NCBI RefSeq assembly: GCF_003576455.2
Contig: NZ_CP032869.1
Location: forward strand, 4,154,001-4,218,000
Length of the DNA stretch: 64,000 bases
Origin: Mucilaginibacter celer
GTDB taxonomy: Bacteria; Bacteroidota; Bacteroidia; Sphingobacteriales; Sphingobacteriaceae
Direction of reading: 5' to 3'
Positions 26,193-35,027 of this stretch are shown in pieces; position 1 is the first letter of the stretch; each line of letters opens with the position of its first letter. The notes under the pieces were generated by a model. The model was given only the letters and a program-made list of their open reading frames with translations, had not been told where the DNA came from and did not search any database. Made by a program: the position numbers and the translations under genes.

Positions 26193-26222
26193 CCCAATTT
26201 GTTAATTGGGACTGCAAAGGTA
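26193..26222 (-). promoter_or_regulatory. rpsA promoter and 5'-terminal leader hairpin
   Basis: Minus strand: -7 element TACCTTTG at 26222-26215, then a hairpin with a perfect 7-bp stem (cccaatt/aattggg, 26193-26210) that would form the very 5' end of the mRNA, just ahead of the ggag ribosome binding site. In other bacteria S1 represses its own translation through leader structure; that role here is inference. Confidence 0.55.
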
Positions 26223-26373
26223 CGGATATATTTTATTGAAAAAAGAAATTTTTTAATGTTAATTGCTTATATTTTAGGTGTTTTTATAAAAAAAGATGGC
26301 TTTTAAGGATACTATCCGGCTATAGGCGTGTAAAACAACTCTTTGCGGTATGGATAACGTATGGTTATTCGCT

Positions 26374-27045
26374 TTAAACACTTGTTAATTTCACGCCAAT
26401 CTCGTTAAAAATCAGCATAAAATCGTTCAGCATTTCTTCCCTGTAATTACTCAGTATCTCATCCATTAACACCTCCTGCTCAGGCGTGAAGGGATTTTTC
26501 CAGATGCGCATACAAATGCGTTTAAGCGCGTAGGCTATCTGGTGGGTTTCGGCATAAGTATGCAGGTATTGGCTTTTTTTAAAGCCTTCGTAAAATTTGA
26601 AGAAAACGGCGGTATCCTCCAGTCCGGCAAATTTCAAAAACGCTTCTATCTTTTCGTCGCGGCAGCCGCTCAGGTGATCATAAAATCCGGCTACGCTTAT
26701 TTTACCGGTGGTAAGCAGCAGGTTATCGATAATTAATTCGAGCGCTATGTGGCCTAAAAAAAATGGCTTTACCGGCGAACCTTGTAAAGCAGGCAGCAAT
26801 AGTTTCTTTAATTCGTGAGACCGGGTGGTAAAAAAATCCGACGAGTGAAAATAACGGTCAACATCGAGGTGTTTTTTCCATCCCTCAATGATCGAATTGA
26901 TCTCGTTATCAGTATGGTGCAGTTTTTCTGGGTGAAGTATGATATTTTTATCGGCATTTTTCAACAGGTCGGGCAGCACCGTTCCCAGCACGTGGTAACA
27001 GTTGGTGGTATCCCTGTCGAAATAAAAATGCGATAAAAAATTCAT
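26374..27045 (-). CDS. acyl carrier protein phosphodiesterase-like (AcpH/DUF479) protein
   Basis: 223 aa from ATG 27045. It begins MNFLSHFYFDRD, the family's characteristic N-terminal motif, followed by LGTVLPDLLKN and a helix-rich body with FFLGHIALELIIDNLLL. AcpH removes the phosphopantetheine arm from acyl carrier protein and belongs to the HD-like all-helical fold. Some Bacteroidota members may have other substrates. It stands alone between rpsA and tyrS. The C-terminal motif ALKRICMRIW fits the family. Confidence 0.85.
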   Translation of the reverse strand: MNFLSHFYFDRDTTNCYHVLGTVLPDLLKNADKNIILHPEKLHHTDNEINSIIEGWKKHLDVDRYFHSSDFFTTRSHELKKLLLPALQGSPVKPFFLGHIALELIIDNLLLTTGKISVAGFYDHLSGCRDEKIEAFLKFAGLEDTAVFFKFYEGFKKSQYLHTYAETHQIAYALKRICMRIWKNPFTPEQEVLMDEILSNYREEMLNDFMLIFNEIGVKLTSV

Positions 27046-27253
27046 AAGCGTTGCTTTGCAAAATACCCGGTTTTGCTCAAGATACAAAATATAAGTAATT
27101 ATTTGAAACTGGCTTTACCTATAGTTAACCGTTGAACAACATGCAATAAGAAGGTTCAAAATCAAAAAGCGGAAGGAGGCACCTGCAAATCCTATACATA
27201 GAAACGTAGCGCGATTCGCTACCAAATTAAGCCCATCCACCCAATTATTCTAT

Positions 27254-27261
27254 TATATTTG
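27254..27261 (+). promoter_or_regulatory. -7 promoter element TATATTTG of tyrS
   Basis: TAnnTTTG match 24 nt before the tyrS ATG at 27286. No T-box-like leader fits in this distance. Confidence 0.6.
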
Positions 27262-27285
27262 CACCTTTTTGAAATACAACCTGAT

Positions 27286-28569
27286 ATGAACTTTGTTGAA
27301 GAATTACGCTGGCGCGGCATGCTGCATACCGAAATGCCCGGAACCGAGGATATGTTAAATAAAGGTATGGCTTCGGGATATATCGGTTTTGACCCTACTG
27401 CCGATTCATTACACGTTGGCCACCTTACCCAGATCATGACCCTGATCCACTTTCAACGCGCGGGCCACAAGCCCTATGCTTTGGTAGGCGGTGCTACAGG
27501 CATGGTGGGCGATCCGTCGGGCAAATCGGCCGAGCGTAATTTATTATCTGAGGATGTGCTGCAGCATAACCTCGAATCGGTAAAAAAACAACTTACCCGT
27601 TTCCTTGATTTTAACACCGGTGCCAACAGCGCCGAAATGGTAAATAATTATGATTGGTTTAAAGATTTCACCTTCCTCGATTTTATCCGCGATGTTGGCA
27701 AGCACATCACTGTAAATTACATGATGGCCAAAGATTCGGTTAAAAAACGTTTGGAAGGCGATACCGGTATGTCGTTCACCGAGTTTACTTACCAGCTGGT
27801 ACAGGGGTACGATTTTTACTACCTCTGGAAAAACCATAACTGCTCATTACAAATGGGCGGCAGCGACCAGTGGGGGAATATTGTTACCGGTACTGAACTG
27901 ATCCGCCGTAAAGATAGCGGTGAGGCTTTTGCCTTAACCACCAACCTGATTAAAAAAGCTGATGGTACCAAATTTGGTAAAACCGAAAGCGGTGCGGTTT
28001 GGCTGGATGCTGAGCGCACTTCGCCATACCAGTTTTACCAGTTTTGGTTAAATACTACCGATGTTGACGCTAAATCATACATTCGCATTTTTACCCTGCT
28101 TGATCGTGAGGTTATTGAAGCGATGGAAGTTGAGCATGATGCTGCACCGCATACACGTATCTTGCAAAAAGCTTTGGCTAAGGATATTACTATTCGCGTA
28201 CATGGTGAGGCTGAGTATGAAAAAGCAATTAAATCTTCGGAGTTTTTGTTTGGTAACGTTGGCCTTGAGTTTTTAGGCGAATTAAATGAAACCGAAGTTG
28301 TTGGGATATTTTCGGGTGTAGATAACTATAAAATTGCGTTAAGCGATTTAGAGCAAGGCATTAACGTTGCCGACCTGTTAGCTGTCAAAACTTCAATTTT
28401 TGCATCAAAAGGTGAAGCTAAAAAAATGATACAAGGTGGTGGCGCTGCTATCAATAAAGTAAAAATTGCAACTGCCGATGACGTATATACAACCGATGCA
28501 TTAATTAACGGCAAATTTATAATTGTGCAAAAAGGTAGGAGGAACTACTTTTTAGTTATAGCTGAGTAA
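27286..28569 (+). CDS. tyrS: tyrosyl-tRNA synthetase
   Basis: 427 aa from ATG 27286; the in-frame TTG at 27259 lies in the promoter. Class I aminoacyl-tRNA synthetase: HVGH (43-46) is the HIGH motif and KFGKTESGAVW the KMSKS-equivalent loop. The tyrosine pocket (TYQLVQGYDFYYL, GGSDQWGNI) is intact. A C-terminal S4 RNA-binding domain (KTSIFASKGEAKKMIQGGGAAINKVK) binds tRNA-Tyr. It attaches tyrosine to tRNA-Tyr in the cytoplasm. A nested-palindrome element begins 2 bp after the stop. Confidence 0.98.
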   Translation: MNFVEELRWRGMLHTEMPGTEDMLNKGMASGYIGFDPTADSLHVGHLTQIMTLIHFQRAGHKPYALVGGATGMVGDPSGKSAERNLLSEDVLQHNLESVKKQLTRFLDFNTGANSAEMVNNYDWFKDFTFLDFIRDVGKHITVNYMMAKDSVKKRLEGDTGMSFTEFTYQLVQGYDFYYLWKNHNCSLQMGGSDQWGNIVTGTELIRRKDSGEAFALTTNLIKKADGTKFGKTESGAVWLDAERTSPYQFYQFWLNTTDVDAKSYIRIFTLLDREVIEAMEVEHDAAPHTRILQKALAKDITIRVHGEAEYEKAIKSSEFLFGNVGLEFLGELNETEVVGIFSGVDNYKIALSDLEQGINVADLLAVKTSIFASKGEAKKMIQGGGAAINKVKIATADDVYTTDALINGKFIIVQKGRRNYFLVIAE

Positions 28570-28571
28570 AA

Positions 28572-28714
28572 ATTCATTGCCGTTGGTTTTAACCAACGGA
28601 TTAATAAGGAATAAACAAAGGGCTTTAGCCAAAATCCACCTGCCTGGGGTATTTTGGCTAAAGCCCTTTTCTATTGGCAATTTTCACCGTTGGTTAAAAC
28701 CAACGGCAATGAAT
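28572..28714. repeat. nested-palindrome element, locus 2
   Basis: Perfect 28-bp outer arms (28572-28599 and 28687-28714), each itself a hairpin (ccgttggtt/aaccaacgg), enclose a second perfect inverted repeat of 19-bp arms (28617-28635 and 28651-28669). It begins right after the tyrS stop and could also act as a terminator. Confidence 0.9.
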
Positions 28715-28736
28715 AAAATTTATTTATCTGCTGATC

Positions 28737-28769
28737 AGATTTACGAAGTTTTTAAAACTTCGTAAATCT
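28737..28769. terminator. 15-bp-stem hairpin with 3-nt loop
   Basis: Perfect 15-bp arms (28737-28751 and 28755-28769) separated by tta. It sits 13 bp beyond the GH2 stop on the minus strand and may end that transcript, but it lacks a clear T-run and has the 3-nt-loop style of the nested-palindrome elements. Confidence 0.6.
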
Positions 28770-28782
28770 TGAAACGCAATCT

Positions 28783-31578
28783 TTATTTAGCAGGCAACTG
28801 AACCACCTGCTTATCCAAATTCCATCCTTCCAACAACACAGTCGGCGAACTAATTCCCAACTTAGCTAACGGCGCACTTACCGATACCGTAATACTTTCA
28901 TGCGGGGCAAGGCTGAAATAATTACCTGTCCAATAACTTGGCATCACTTCTTCACCATTTTTCATCAATTGCGGGCGAACAAAAAATGCCAATTGGTTTG
29001 ATGCATTAGTGAATTGCAGCGTCCATTTATTCTCGCTTGTGCCTTTTTCAGTTTTGATCATTTTGACCTGTACCTGCGCATGCTTCATATCACTTAATGT
29101 TTTAAAATCATCATTAGCTGATAGCCAGTACACATTGTGTGATACCGTTTTACCTTGCGCATTGGTAAGGTTTAATACCACAAAGCTTACACCATTTGTA
29201 GCAGCCAAAGCATCTTTTAATTGGATAACTTCTTTTACGCCTGTTTGTGCCAAACCAACATTTGCCACTTTTACCGATTTGATAAGCTTGCTGTTGATAT
29301 CGTAAATATCAGCCGCAGCCGTAAGGCTACCCGTTGCATGGTGTGTACGATTAATAAGGGCTATCGCCGAATTATCATAATTATATTGAATATGTACCGG
29401 CTCGCAGGCATTTTGCATGGCGTAGAAACCGGCGTTAGGCTCCAGGTACCAATCGTAAATCTGCCAGATCACACTTGGCAGGGCAGCATTCAGTTTCCAG
29501 AGCATTACGCCGCCTGTTTCGTTCAGCTTATGGCCATCGGCTTCAAAAATACCGCGGTAGCCAACAGCGTTCATCAGCTGCATTTTGTCGGAAAAATTGA
29601 CGATGCTGCCTGGTGGGCCGTATCTTTTGGCCATTTCCTCGTAGTATTTATCATACCTGCCTGCTCCGGTTGCCGCATCATGGTATCCCCATGAGTTATT
29701 GAGCGGGAAAGGCAAAGTGGTATCCCAAACTAAATTAGGGATGATCTTCGGCAGGGTAGTATAAGGCGGCTGCGACGGCAAACCGGTTTCATCTTTAAAT
29801 ACCCAATCCTTAGCATCATTGGCCAGTCTATAATAATCTTTAGGGTCCTTCCACTCGTAGGGGCCACCGCTATACACACCCGACGGCATATCATCCGGCC
29901 ATGAACCTTTCCAACCTGCAGGCAGCTTGGCAAAGCCCGATGAACTTGGAATAAACGGACGGGTACCATCCAATGTGATAATATCGTTCCGCATCACATC
30001 ATACAATTCCTTGCGCGCATGGCCTTCGTTTCCGCCTGTCCATACCAATAAGCTTGGATGGTTACGGATGCGATAAATAGTACTTTCTACGTTTTTGATA
30101 AATACATTACCTTCCAACGGCCAATCGGGCGAGCCTTTAAACTCACCCTGGGTATCGCCGGTAATCCAAAAATCGGACCATACCATCTGGCCATATTTAT
30201 CGGCGGCATTCCAAAACTCATCCGGCTCGGTAACTCCTCCACCCCAAATGCGCACCAGGTTTACGTTGGCCGTACGGCACAGGTGCATCTCGTAATCATA
30301 ACGGACCGAATCGCGGTTCACCATCATATCCGGCACCCAGGCACCGCCTACCAAGTGCACTTCTTTACCATTCACATAAAACTTACGGCGTACAAAGCCA
30401 TTGGCAGTTGTTTCTGCTTTCGAGGCTACCTTACGGATACCGAATACAAAAGTGGTATCATCACTAATGGTATTACCCTCGCCATATTGCAAACGGATAC
30501 GATAAAGATTTGCCTTACCATATCCATTAGGCCACCATAATTTAGGTTGACGGATAATTAATTGACTAATCTTATCGGCAGTCAACTCAACCCCTTTTTC
30601 GGCATTGGCGGCTATTGATATAGCCTGGTTAAATTGTACCGGCGCGCCCGCAAAGTTTTCAGGTTTTATGCTGATGGTAAGCTTGCCATTGTGTATAGCC
30701 GCGGTATTATTGGTTAACGTTAGGTTTAATGATAGTTTGGCTGTACCGGTATCAGGCAGATTAGGCAGATCGGTTACCAATTTTGGCTTCCCGATAGTTA
30801 CCGCACCAGTAGTACGCAGATAAACCGGTAGCCAAATACCCATATTACGATCACGTACCGGCGGAATCCAGTCCCAGCCCGACGAGCAAAGCATGGTTAC
30901 GTTTTTGCCGATATCGCCTGTAGGGCCTCCGTTTTCATAAAATGGACCGAGGGCTTTGAGTTGCTCTTTTGCGGGATAACCGGGGTAGTCTAAAGGATAA
31001 ATTTTTACGGCCAGGGCATTTTTGGCACCTGCCTTAACAGCTCTGCTTACATCTAAATTATGTTCGGCAAACATGCCTGCCATTTGTGTGCTATCTGCAA
31101 TTTGCCTACCGTTAAGCCATACGGCAGCACGGTAGTTAATTCCTTTAAATATCAGCTGAAACCTTCGGCCTCTATCCCCGGCAGGCACTTTAAAAGTGGT
31201 GCGGTACCAGTAAGGTTTTTTCCAGGGGTTAGGATCGTTAGGCAGGTGACTGTACTGCTCCAGATTATATTCTTTATTAAACTGATCGGATGCATCGGGG
31301 ATTAGCATATTGTTCAGTCCCTGGTAAGGACCAGGATAGATATGGTTGGCTACCAGCCCTGTCAACACCGTTGAAGGTACTTTTACCGGAAACCAATAAA
31401 CCGGCGAATGATAGTTTGTTGCCGATAGTTCAGCGCCCGAAGCGTTGATCAAAGCTGAAGATTGCAGATCAAAATTAACAAGTTTAACCTGTTTAACAGC
31501 ACCCGCCTGCGCCTGCGCAAATACAGGTAAAAGGCATGCTGCCAAAACACTTAAAGCCGAATAAATACTTTTTTTCAT
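28783..31578 (-). CDS. glycoside hydrolase family 2 protein (exo-beta-glucosaminidase/mannosidase-like)
   Basis: 931 aa with a signal peptide ending FAQAQ. An N-terminal GH2 sugar-binding jelly roll (WYRTTFKVP, YRAAVWLNGRQIADS) is followed by immunoglobulin-like domains and a TIM barrel. WTGGNEGHARKELYD carries the acid/base Glu after Asn, and the segment FEADGHKLNETGGVMLWKLN contains the probable nucleophile region. The arrangement is closest to exo-beta-D-glucosaminidases (CsxA type) and plant-type endo-beta-mannosidases; the substrate is uncertain. It lies 309 bp downstream of the SusCD/haloperoxidase gene run on the same strand, with two repeat elements between. Confidence 0.88.
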   Translation of the reverse strand: MKKSIYSALSVLAACLLPVFAQAQAGAVKQVKLVNFDLQSSALINASGAELSATNYHSPVYWFPVKVPSTVLTGLVANHIYPGPYQGLNNMLIPDASDQFNKEYNLEQYSHLPNDPNPWKKPYWYRTTFKVPAGDRGRRFQLIFKGINYRAAVWLNGRQIADSTQMAGMFAEHNLDVSRAVKAGAKNALAVKIYPLDYPGYPAKEQLKALGPFYENGGPTGDIGKNVTMLCSSGWDWIPPVRDRNMGIWLPVYLRTTGAVTIGKPKLVTDLPNLPDTGTAKLSLNLTLTNNTAAIHNGKLTISIKPENFAGAPVQFNQAISIAANAEKGVELTADKISQLIIRQPKLWWPNGYGKANLYRIRLQYGEGNTISDDTTFVFGIRKVASKAETTANGFVRRKFYVNGKEVHLVGGAWVPDMMVNRDSVRYDYEMHLCRTANVNLVRIWGGGVTEPDEFWNAADKYGQMVWSDFWITGDTQGEFKGSPDWPLEGNVFIKNVESTIYRIRNHPSLLVWTGGNEGHARKELYDVMRNDIITLDGTRPFIPSSSGFAKLPAGWKGSWPDDMPSGVYSGGPYEWKDPKDYYRLANDAKDWVFKDETGLPSQPPYTTLPKIIPNLVWDTTLPFPLNNSWGYHDAATGAGRYDKYYEEMAKRYGPPGSIVNFSDKMQLMNAVGYRGIFEADGHKLNETGGVMLWKLNAALPSVIWQIYDWYLEPNAGFYAMQNACEPVHIQYNYDNSAIALINRTHHATGSLTAAADIYDINSKLIKSVKVANVGLAQTGVKEVIQLKDALAATNGVSFVVLNLTNAQGKTVSHNVYWLSANDDFKTLSDMKHAQVQVKMIKTEKGTSENKWTLQFTNASNQLAFFVRPQLMKNGEEVMPSYWTGNYFSLAPHESITVSVSAPLAKLGISSPTVLLEGWNLDKQVVQLPAK

Positions 31579-31677
31579 TTAGTACGTGGATAAATAGGTT
31601 TGGTAAAACTACTTAACCTACAGCCAGATACAGATGTACTTATTTATCAATTTATTGTACAAATGAAACGTTTTACT

Positions 31678-31722
31678 GTTGTCTGAATCAGAATTTACAG
31701 GATTTTAGAATTTTCAGAATGA
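31678..31722. repeat. dispersed repeat, second copy
   Basis: The first 23 bp match the reverse complement of 781-803 exactly; the rest (gattttagaattttcagaat) continues as an A/T-rich degenerate tail. It is upstream of the GH2 gene. Confidence 0.7.
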
Positions 31723-31759
31723 TGTTTGAAGAAATGGTGTATAAATTGTTTACGACAGC

Positions 31760-31866
31760 CTTGCGCTCGTTTGCAACGAGTGCTTAATGTGGGTTTGCGT
31801 TTATAACGCAAACCGCGCGATGCAATCGCGAAATCATGTTAAGCACTCGTTGCAAACGAGCGCAAG
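31760..31866. repeat. nested-palindrome element, locus 3
   Basis: Perfect 27-bp outer arms (31760-31786 and 31840-31866), each containing a ctcgtt-TGC-aacgag type hairpin, enclose two more hairpins: 31792-31814 (10-bp stem, TAT loop) and 31816-31830 (6-bp stem, GCA loop). Every hairpin has a 3-nt loop. It lies between the second heme/FG-GAP gene and GH2. Together with 31678-31722 it fills most of the 309-bp gap. Confidence 0.92.
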
Positions 31867-31887
31867 ATGAAGTTGGTGATAAAAGTT

Positions 31888-33426
31888 TTATTTTTTAACC
31901 GACTTATTCTTCAACACAATAACCGGCTCATATAAATCCCAATCAGGTTTATAATCCTTTTGATTCATTAAACCCTGCGCACCAACCGAAAAATTACCCA
32001 AAACAATATCCGTATCCCCATCCCCATCAATATCATCGGCATCCATCGAAATCCATCGGCCTAATTTATTAACGGGAATCTCGTGCACTTTAAATTTGCC
32101 GGGGCTTACCTGCTCGTGATAGGTAAACCCTTCGGTAGGATGATATTCATAATCGGGGAAGAAGGCTATCACAGCCAAATCAAGGTCACCGTCTTTATCA
32201 AAATCATTAGCTATGGCCTTTGAACAGCCGTTAATGTGGTAAAAATAGGTTTGTTTAAACTTCCAGTTACCCTGGTTGGTAAAAATGTAAACACCATGAT
32301 AAGGCTTAAACACCGGCGAATAATCATTGTTATCCCCACAGGTGTACAAAACATCCAATTTCCCATCATGATTAAAATCAACTAACTGAAAACTGCTTGA
32401 GCCATATACCGGTGGAAAACGCATGATGTTTTTAGTAACAAAGCCGCCTTTTTTATCATTCAGAAAAAGCCAGATCCCTTCATCGGCCTGGGCAAACAGG
32501 CAGGCTATATCGGGCCAGCCGTCGCCGTTGTAATCGCCGGTATAAACTATTTCGGGGCCGGGAATAGCACGGATAATTTTTCTTTTAAATTGATGATTGG
32601 ATTGCTGTTCTACCAGGAACAATCCTCCCCTATCTCTGCCGAAACCACAGGTTACGTAATCCATTAAACCGTCCTTATTAAAATCAGCAGCCGCGCTTTT
32701 AACCGGTCGCGGCAGGCTGTGTTCTAACAGTGTGGTATCTTTTTTATTTAGGTTGATATGCAGTAATGAGCCTTTCAACTCATCATTTGGCGGCAAGATA
32801 CCTATACAGGTGATCACCGCACTGTTAGGTTCGGTAGCTGTTTGATAAAAGGAAGCATCGGTTATGGGCGAGTGAAATGTTTTGATTAGGGTTGAGCTCA
32901 GGTTACTATTCCAGCGGTAAAGTTTATTGCCGGCGTCACCTGTGTAAAAATGTTTATCTATCGGGTTAAAGGCCACCATGGTGGTCATGGCTTCACCGTG
33001 TTTCCTGTCAACCTGTTTTGGCTGTTCAACACCAAATATAGCCGAATCAATTACAGCATTGGGTTTAGGGATCTTCAGTTTTTTGGGAGAGGCGTACCGG
33101 TAATAAACCAGGATCTTTGTCCAATCGGCTAATGATAAGGCAGCATTCGGCCCGGCTATGTATTGATCCATAAAGGGCCGCATGCCTAATTTAGCGCCCA
33201 TGGCCGGTAGGATGTATTTATTCCAGGTGGCGCTATCCAGTAACGACGCATCAGGAGCTTCGTGACAACGGCCGCAATAAATTACGGCTGTCTTTTTCGC
33301 TCCGGCTAAAAGCTCTTCATCGGTCGGTTCGTTATCTCCGCATCCGGTCAGAATAGACCCGATAGTAAAAACCAATCCGCTTATCAGTAACCATAAATCG
33401 CGCTGCCTTACCCTTCCTTCCCTCAT
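31888..33426 (-). CDS. heme c-binding FG-GAP/VCBS repeat lipoprotein B
   Basis: 512 aa lipoprotein: lipobox LTGC with Cys29. A small cytochrome-like segment follows with one heme c site CGRCH (51-55) and a possible distal Met76 in ILPAMGAKLG. The rest is a seven-bladed-propeller type FG-GAP/VCBS domain with calcium-binding repeats (DFNKDGLMD, DYNGDGWPD, DFNHDGKLD, DFDKDGDLD, DIDGDGDTD). Paralogue of the gene immediately upstream. Last gene of a tight leftward run. Likely a surface or periplasmic electron-transfer and binding protein; the partner is not known. Confidence 0.9.
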   Translation of the reverse strand: MREGRVRQRDLWLLISGLVFTIGSILTGCGDNEPTDEELLAGAKKTAVIYCGRCHEAPDASLLDSATWNKYILPAMGAKLGMRPFMDQYIAGPNAALSLADWTKILVYYRYASPKKLKIPKPNAVIDSAIFGVEQPKQVDRKHGEAMTTMVAFNPIDKHFYTGDAGNKLYRWNSNLSSTLIKTFHSPITDASFYQTATEPNSAVITCIGILPPNDELKGSLLHINLNKKDTTLLEHSLPRPVKSAAADFNKDGLMDYVTCGFGRDRGGLFLVEQQSNHQFKRKIIRAIPGPEIVYTGDYNGDGWPDIACLFAQADEGIWLFLNDKKGGFVTKNIMRFPPVYGSSSFQLVDFNHDGKLDVLYTCGDNNDYSPVFKPYHGVYIFTNQGNWKFKQTYFYHINGCSKAIANDFDKDGDLDLAVIAFFPDYEYHPTEGFTYHEQVSPGKFKVHEIPVNKLGRWISMDADDIDGDGDTDIVLGNFSVGAQGLMNQKDYKPDWDLYEPVIVLKNKSVKK

Positions 33427-33444
33427 TTATATTCGCGGTTAAGC

Positions 33445-35010
33445 TTACTTCTTAGTATGATTTTCGAGTACGATAAGCGGCAGATGTTTATCCCAATTGG
33501 GTTTAAATCCATCCTGAAACATAAAACCATCAGCATAATTACCTAAAACCAAATCGGGCTTGCCGTCATTGTTCAGGTCGGTCATTTCCATACACATCCA
33601 GTGTCCGTATTGACTAATGGGCAAGGCATGCGGTTTAAAGCTGAAAGGTTTATCCTGCTCAAAATAAATAAACTCTTCGGCCGGGTTATTTTTCATATCG
33701 GCAAAAAAGGCTATAGTAGCTATGTCCAGATCGCCATCGCCGTCAAAATCTGCTGCTATGGCTTTGGTGCAGCCATTTATCGGGTAAAACCAGCGCTGCT
33801 TAAAGTTCCAGTCGCCTGTGTTTGTAAAAATGTATAAACCATGGTAAGGTTTCAGGATCCTCGAATCACGGTAATTATAGCCGGCAGTTAGGATAAGGTC
33901 GGGTTTGCCATCATGATCGATATCGCTTAACTGAAAACTACTGCAGCCATACACCGGCGGAAAATGAAGCAGGTTGCGGGTTGTAAAACCACCTTTCTGA
34001 TCATTCAGCAATAACCATAAGCCTTCATCGCCGCTGCCCGTCAATAGCATAATATCCGGCCATCCGTCATTATTAAAATCGCCGGTTTGGGTTTGTACTG
34101 ATCCGGGTTTATCGTAAATAGTTTGCTGATCGTAAGTATGATCCTTATTTTGCTTTAGCAGGTATACGCCGCCTTTAAATTTCCCTTGTCCGCAAACTAT
34201 TACATCGGCCAGGCCATCTTTGTTAAAGTCGGCGGTTGTAGTATTTACAGGGCGGGGTAAATCAGATGCGATATAGGTTTGATCCTGGTTAACGTGTGCG
34301 GCATCAAGGTTTACTTTAACTACTTTACCATTCGGAAAATCTATAGGGGCCATACGGCCTATGCATGCAAAAAAGCCTACATTATGCCCGGCGCTATCAG
34401 TACCAAAGCTAACGCCCACCGCAGCCGACGGTAATTTAGCCAGCGAATCCATTTTAAGGTTGCTGTCCCAGCTATTCAGCTTCTCGTCAACAGCATCGGC
34501 GCTGTACATGCGGTGTGTAGCCGGATTGGTAGCCACCATGGTTGTAAACGCTGTATAGCTAACGGGTGCGGGCTTTTTTAAGGTAAAGCCGGCCCAATCA
34601 TCAATAAGCGGAATAGGTTTTTTTGCGGGCAATAAAGTATCCGGCGCAGCTTTTTTGTAATATTCAATAATGGCATTCCACTCATTAATTGTTGCACCTG
34701 CGGTATCCAGCGGGTTATCCTTAAAATAGCCATTGCCACCATACGTTGAGATGTGCAGCAGCGGAGCCATATTGGCCAGGGTATGATTTACCCAAACATC
34801 TTTTGGCAAGGCATCTGCCGGTACAAGTGCATGGCAGCGGGTACATTTTAATTGCACCAGGTTTTTACCGTCAACCATCACATCACCGGTAAATTTATAA
34901 GGTTGATAAACCGGTTTTGATTTACAACCGTTAAACAGCGTTAAACCAGCCGTTATTGCAGAAAATAAAAAAAGGTATGATATGGTTAAAACTCCTTTTT
35001 TAAATCTCAT
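33445..35010 (-). CDS. heme c-binding FG-GAP/VCBS repeat lipoprotein A
   Basis: 521 aa, same architecture as the following gene. Lipobox LFNGC (Cys29), heme c site CTRCH (56-60), possible axial Met81, then FG-GAP repeats (DFNKDGLAD, DFNNDGWPD, DIDHDGKPD, DFDGDGDLD, DLNNDGKPD). The two paralogues probably arose by tandem duplication. The gene lies 17 bp after the haloperoxidase stop and 18 bp before its paralogue, so all are translated from one mRNA. Fusion of a c-type heme site with a beta-propeller suggests redox work at the cell surface, but this is inference. Confidence 0.9.
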   Translation of the reverse strand: MRFKKGVLTISYLFLFSAITAGLTLFNGCKSKPVYQPYKFTGDVMVDGKNLVQLKCTRCHALVPADALPKDVWVNHTLANMAPLLHISTYGGNGYFKDNPLDTAGATINEWNAIIEYYKKAAPDTLLPAKKPIPLIDDWAGFTLKKPAPVSYTAFTTMVATNPATHRMYSADAVDEKLNSWDSNLKMDSLAKLPSAAVGVSFGTDSAGHNVGFFACIGRMAPIDFPNGKVVKVNLDAAHVNQDQTYIASDLPRPVNTTTADFNKDGLADVIVCGQGKFKGGVYLLKQNKDHTYDQQTIYDKPGSVQTQTGDFNNDGWPDIMLLTGSGDEGLWLLLNDQKGGFTTRNLLHFPPVYGCSSFQLSDIDHDGKPDLILTAGYNYRDSRILKPYHGLYIFTNTGDWNFKQRWFYPINGCTKAIAADFDGDGDLDIATIAFFADMKNNPAEEFIYFEQDKPFSFKPHALPISQYGHWMCMEMTDLNNDGKPDLVLGNYADGFMFQDGFKPNWDKHLPLIVLENHTKK

Positions 35011-35027
35011 ATAAATAGTTCAATGTG

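Noticed and set aside
27046..27285. T-box or other riboswitch before tyrS.
   Set aside because: The promoter lies only 24 nt before the ATG and no specifier or antiterminator-like fold is evident.
19773..31866. CRISPR array from repeated hairpins.
   Set aside because: No regular repeat-spacer periodicity; units are palindromes of different sequence and no cas genes are nearby.
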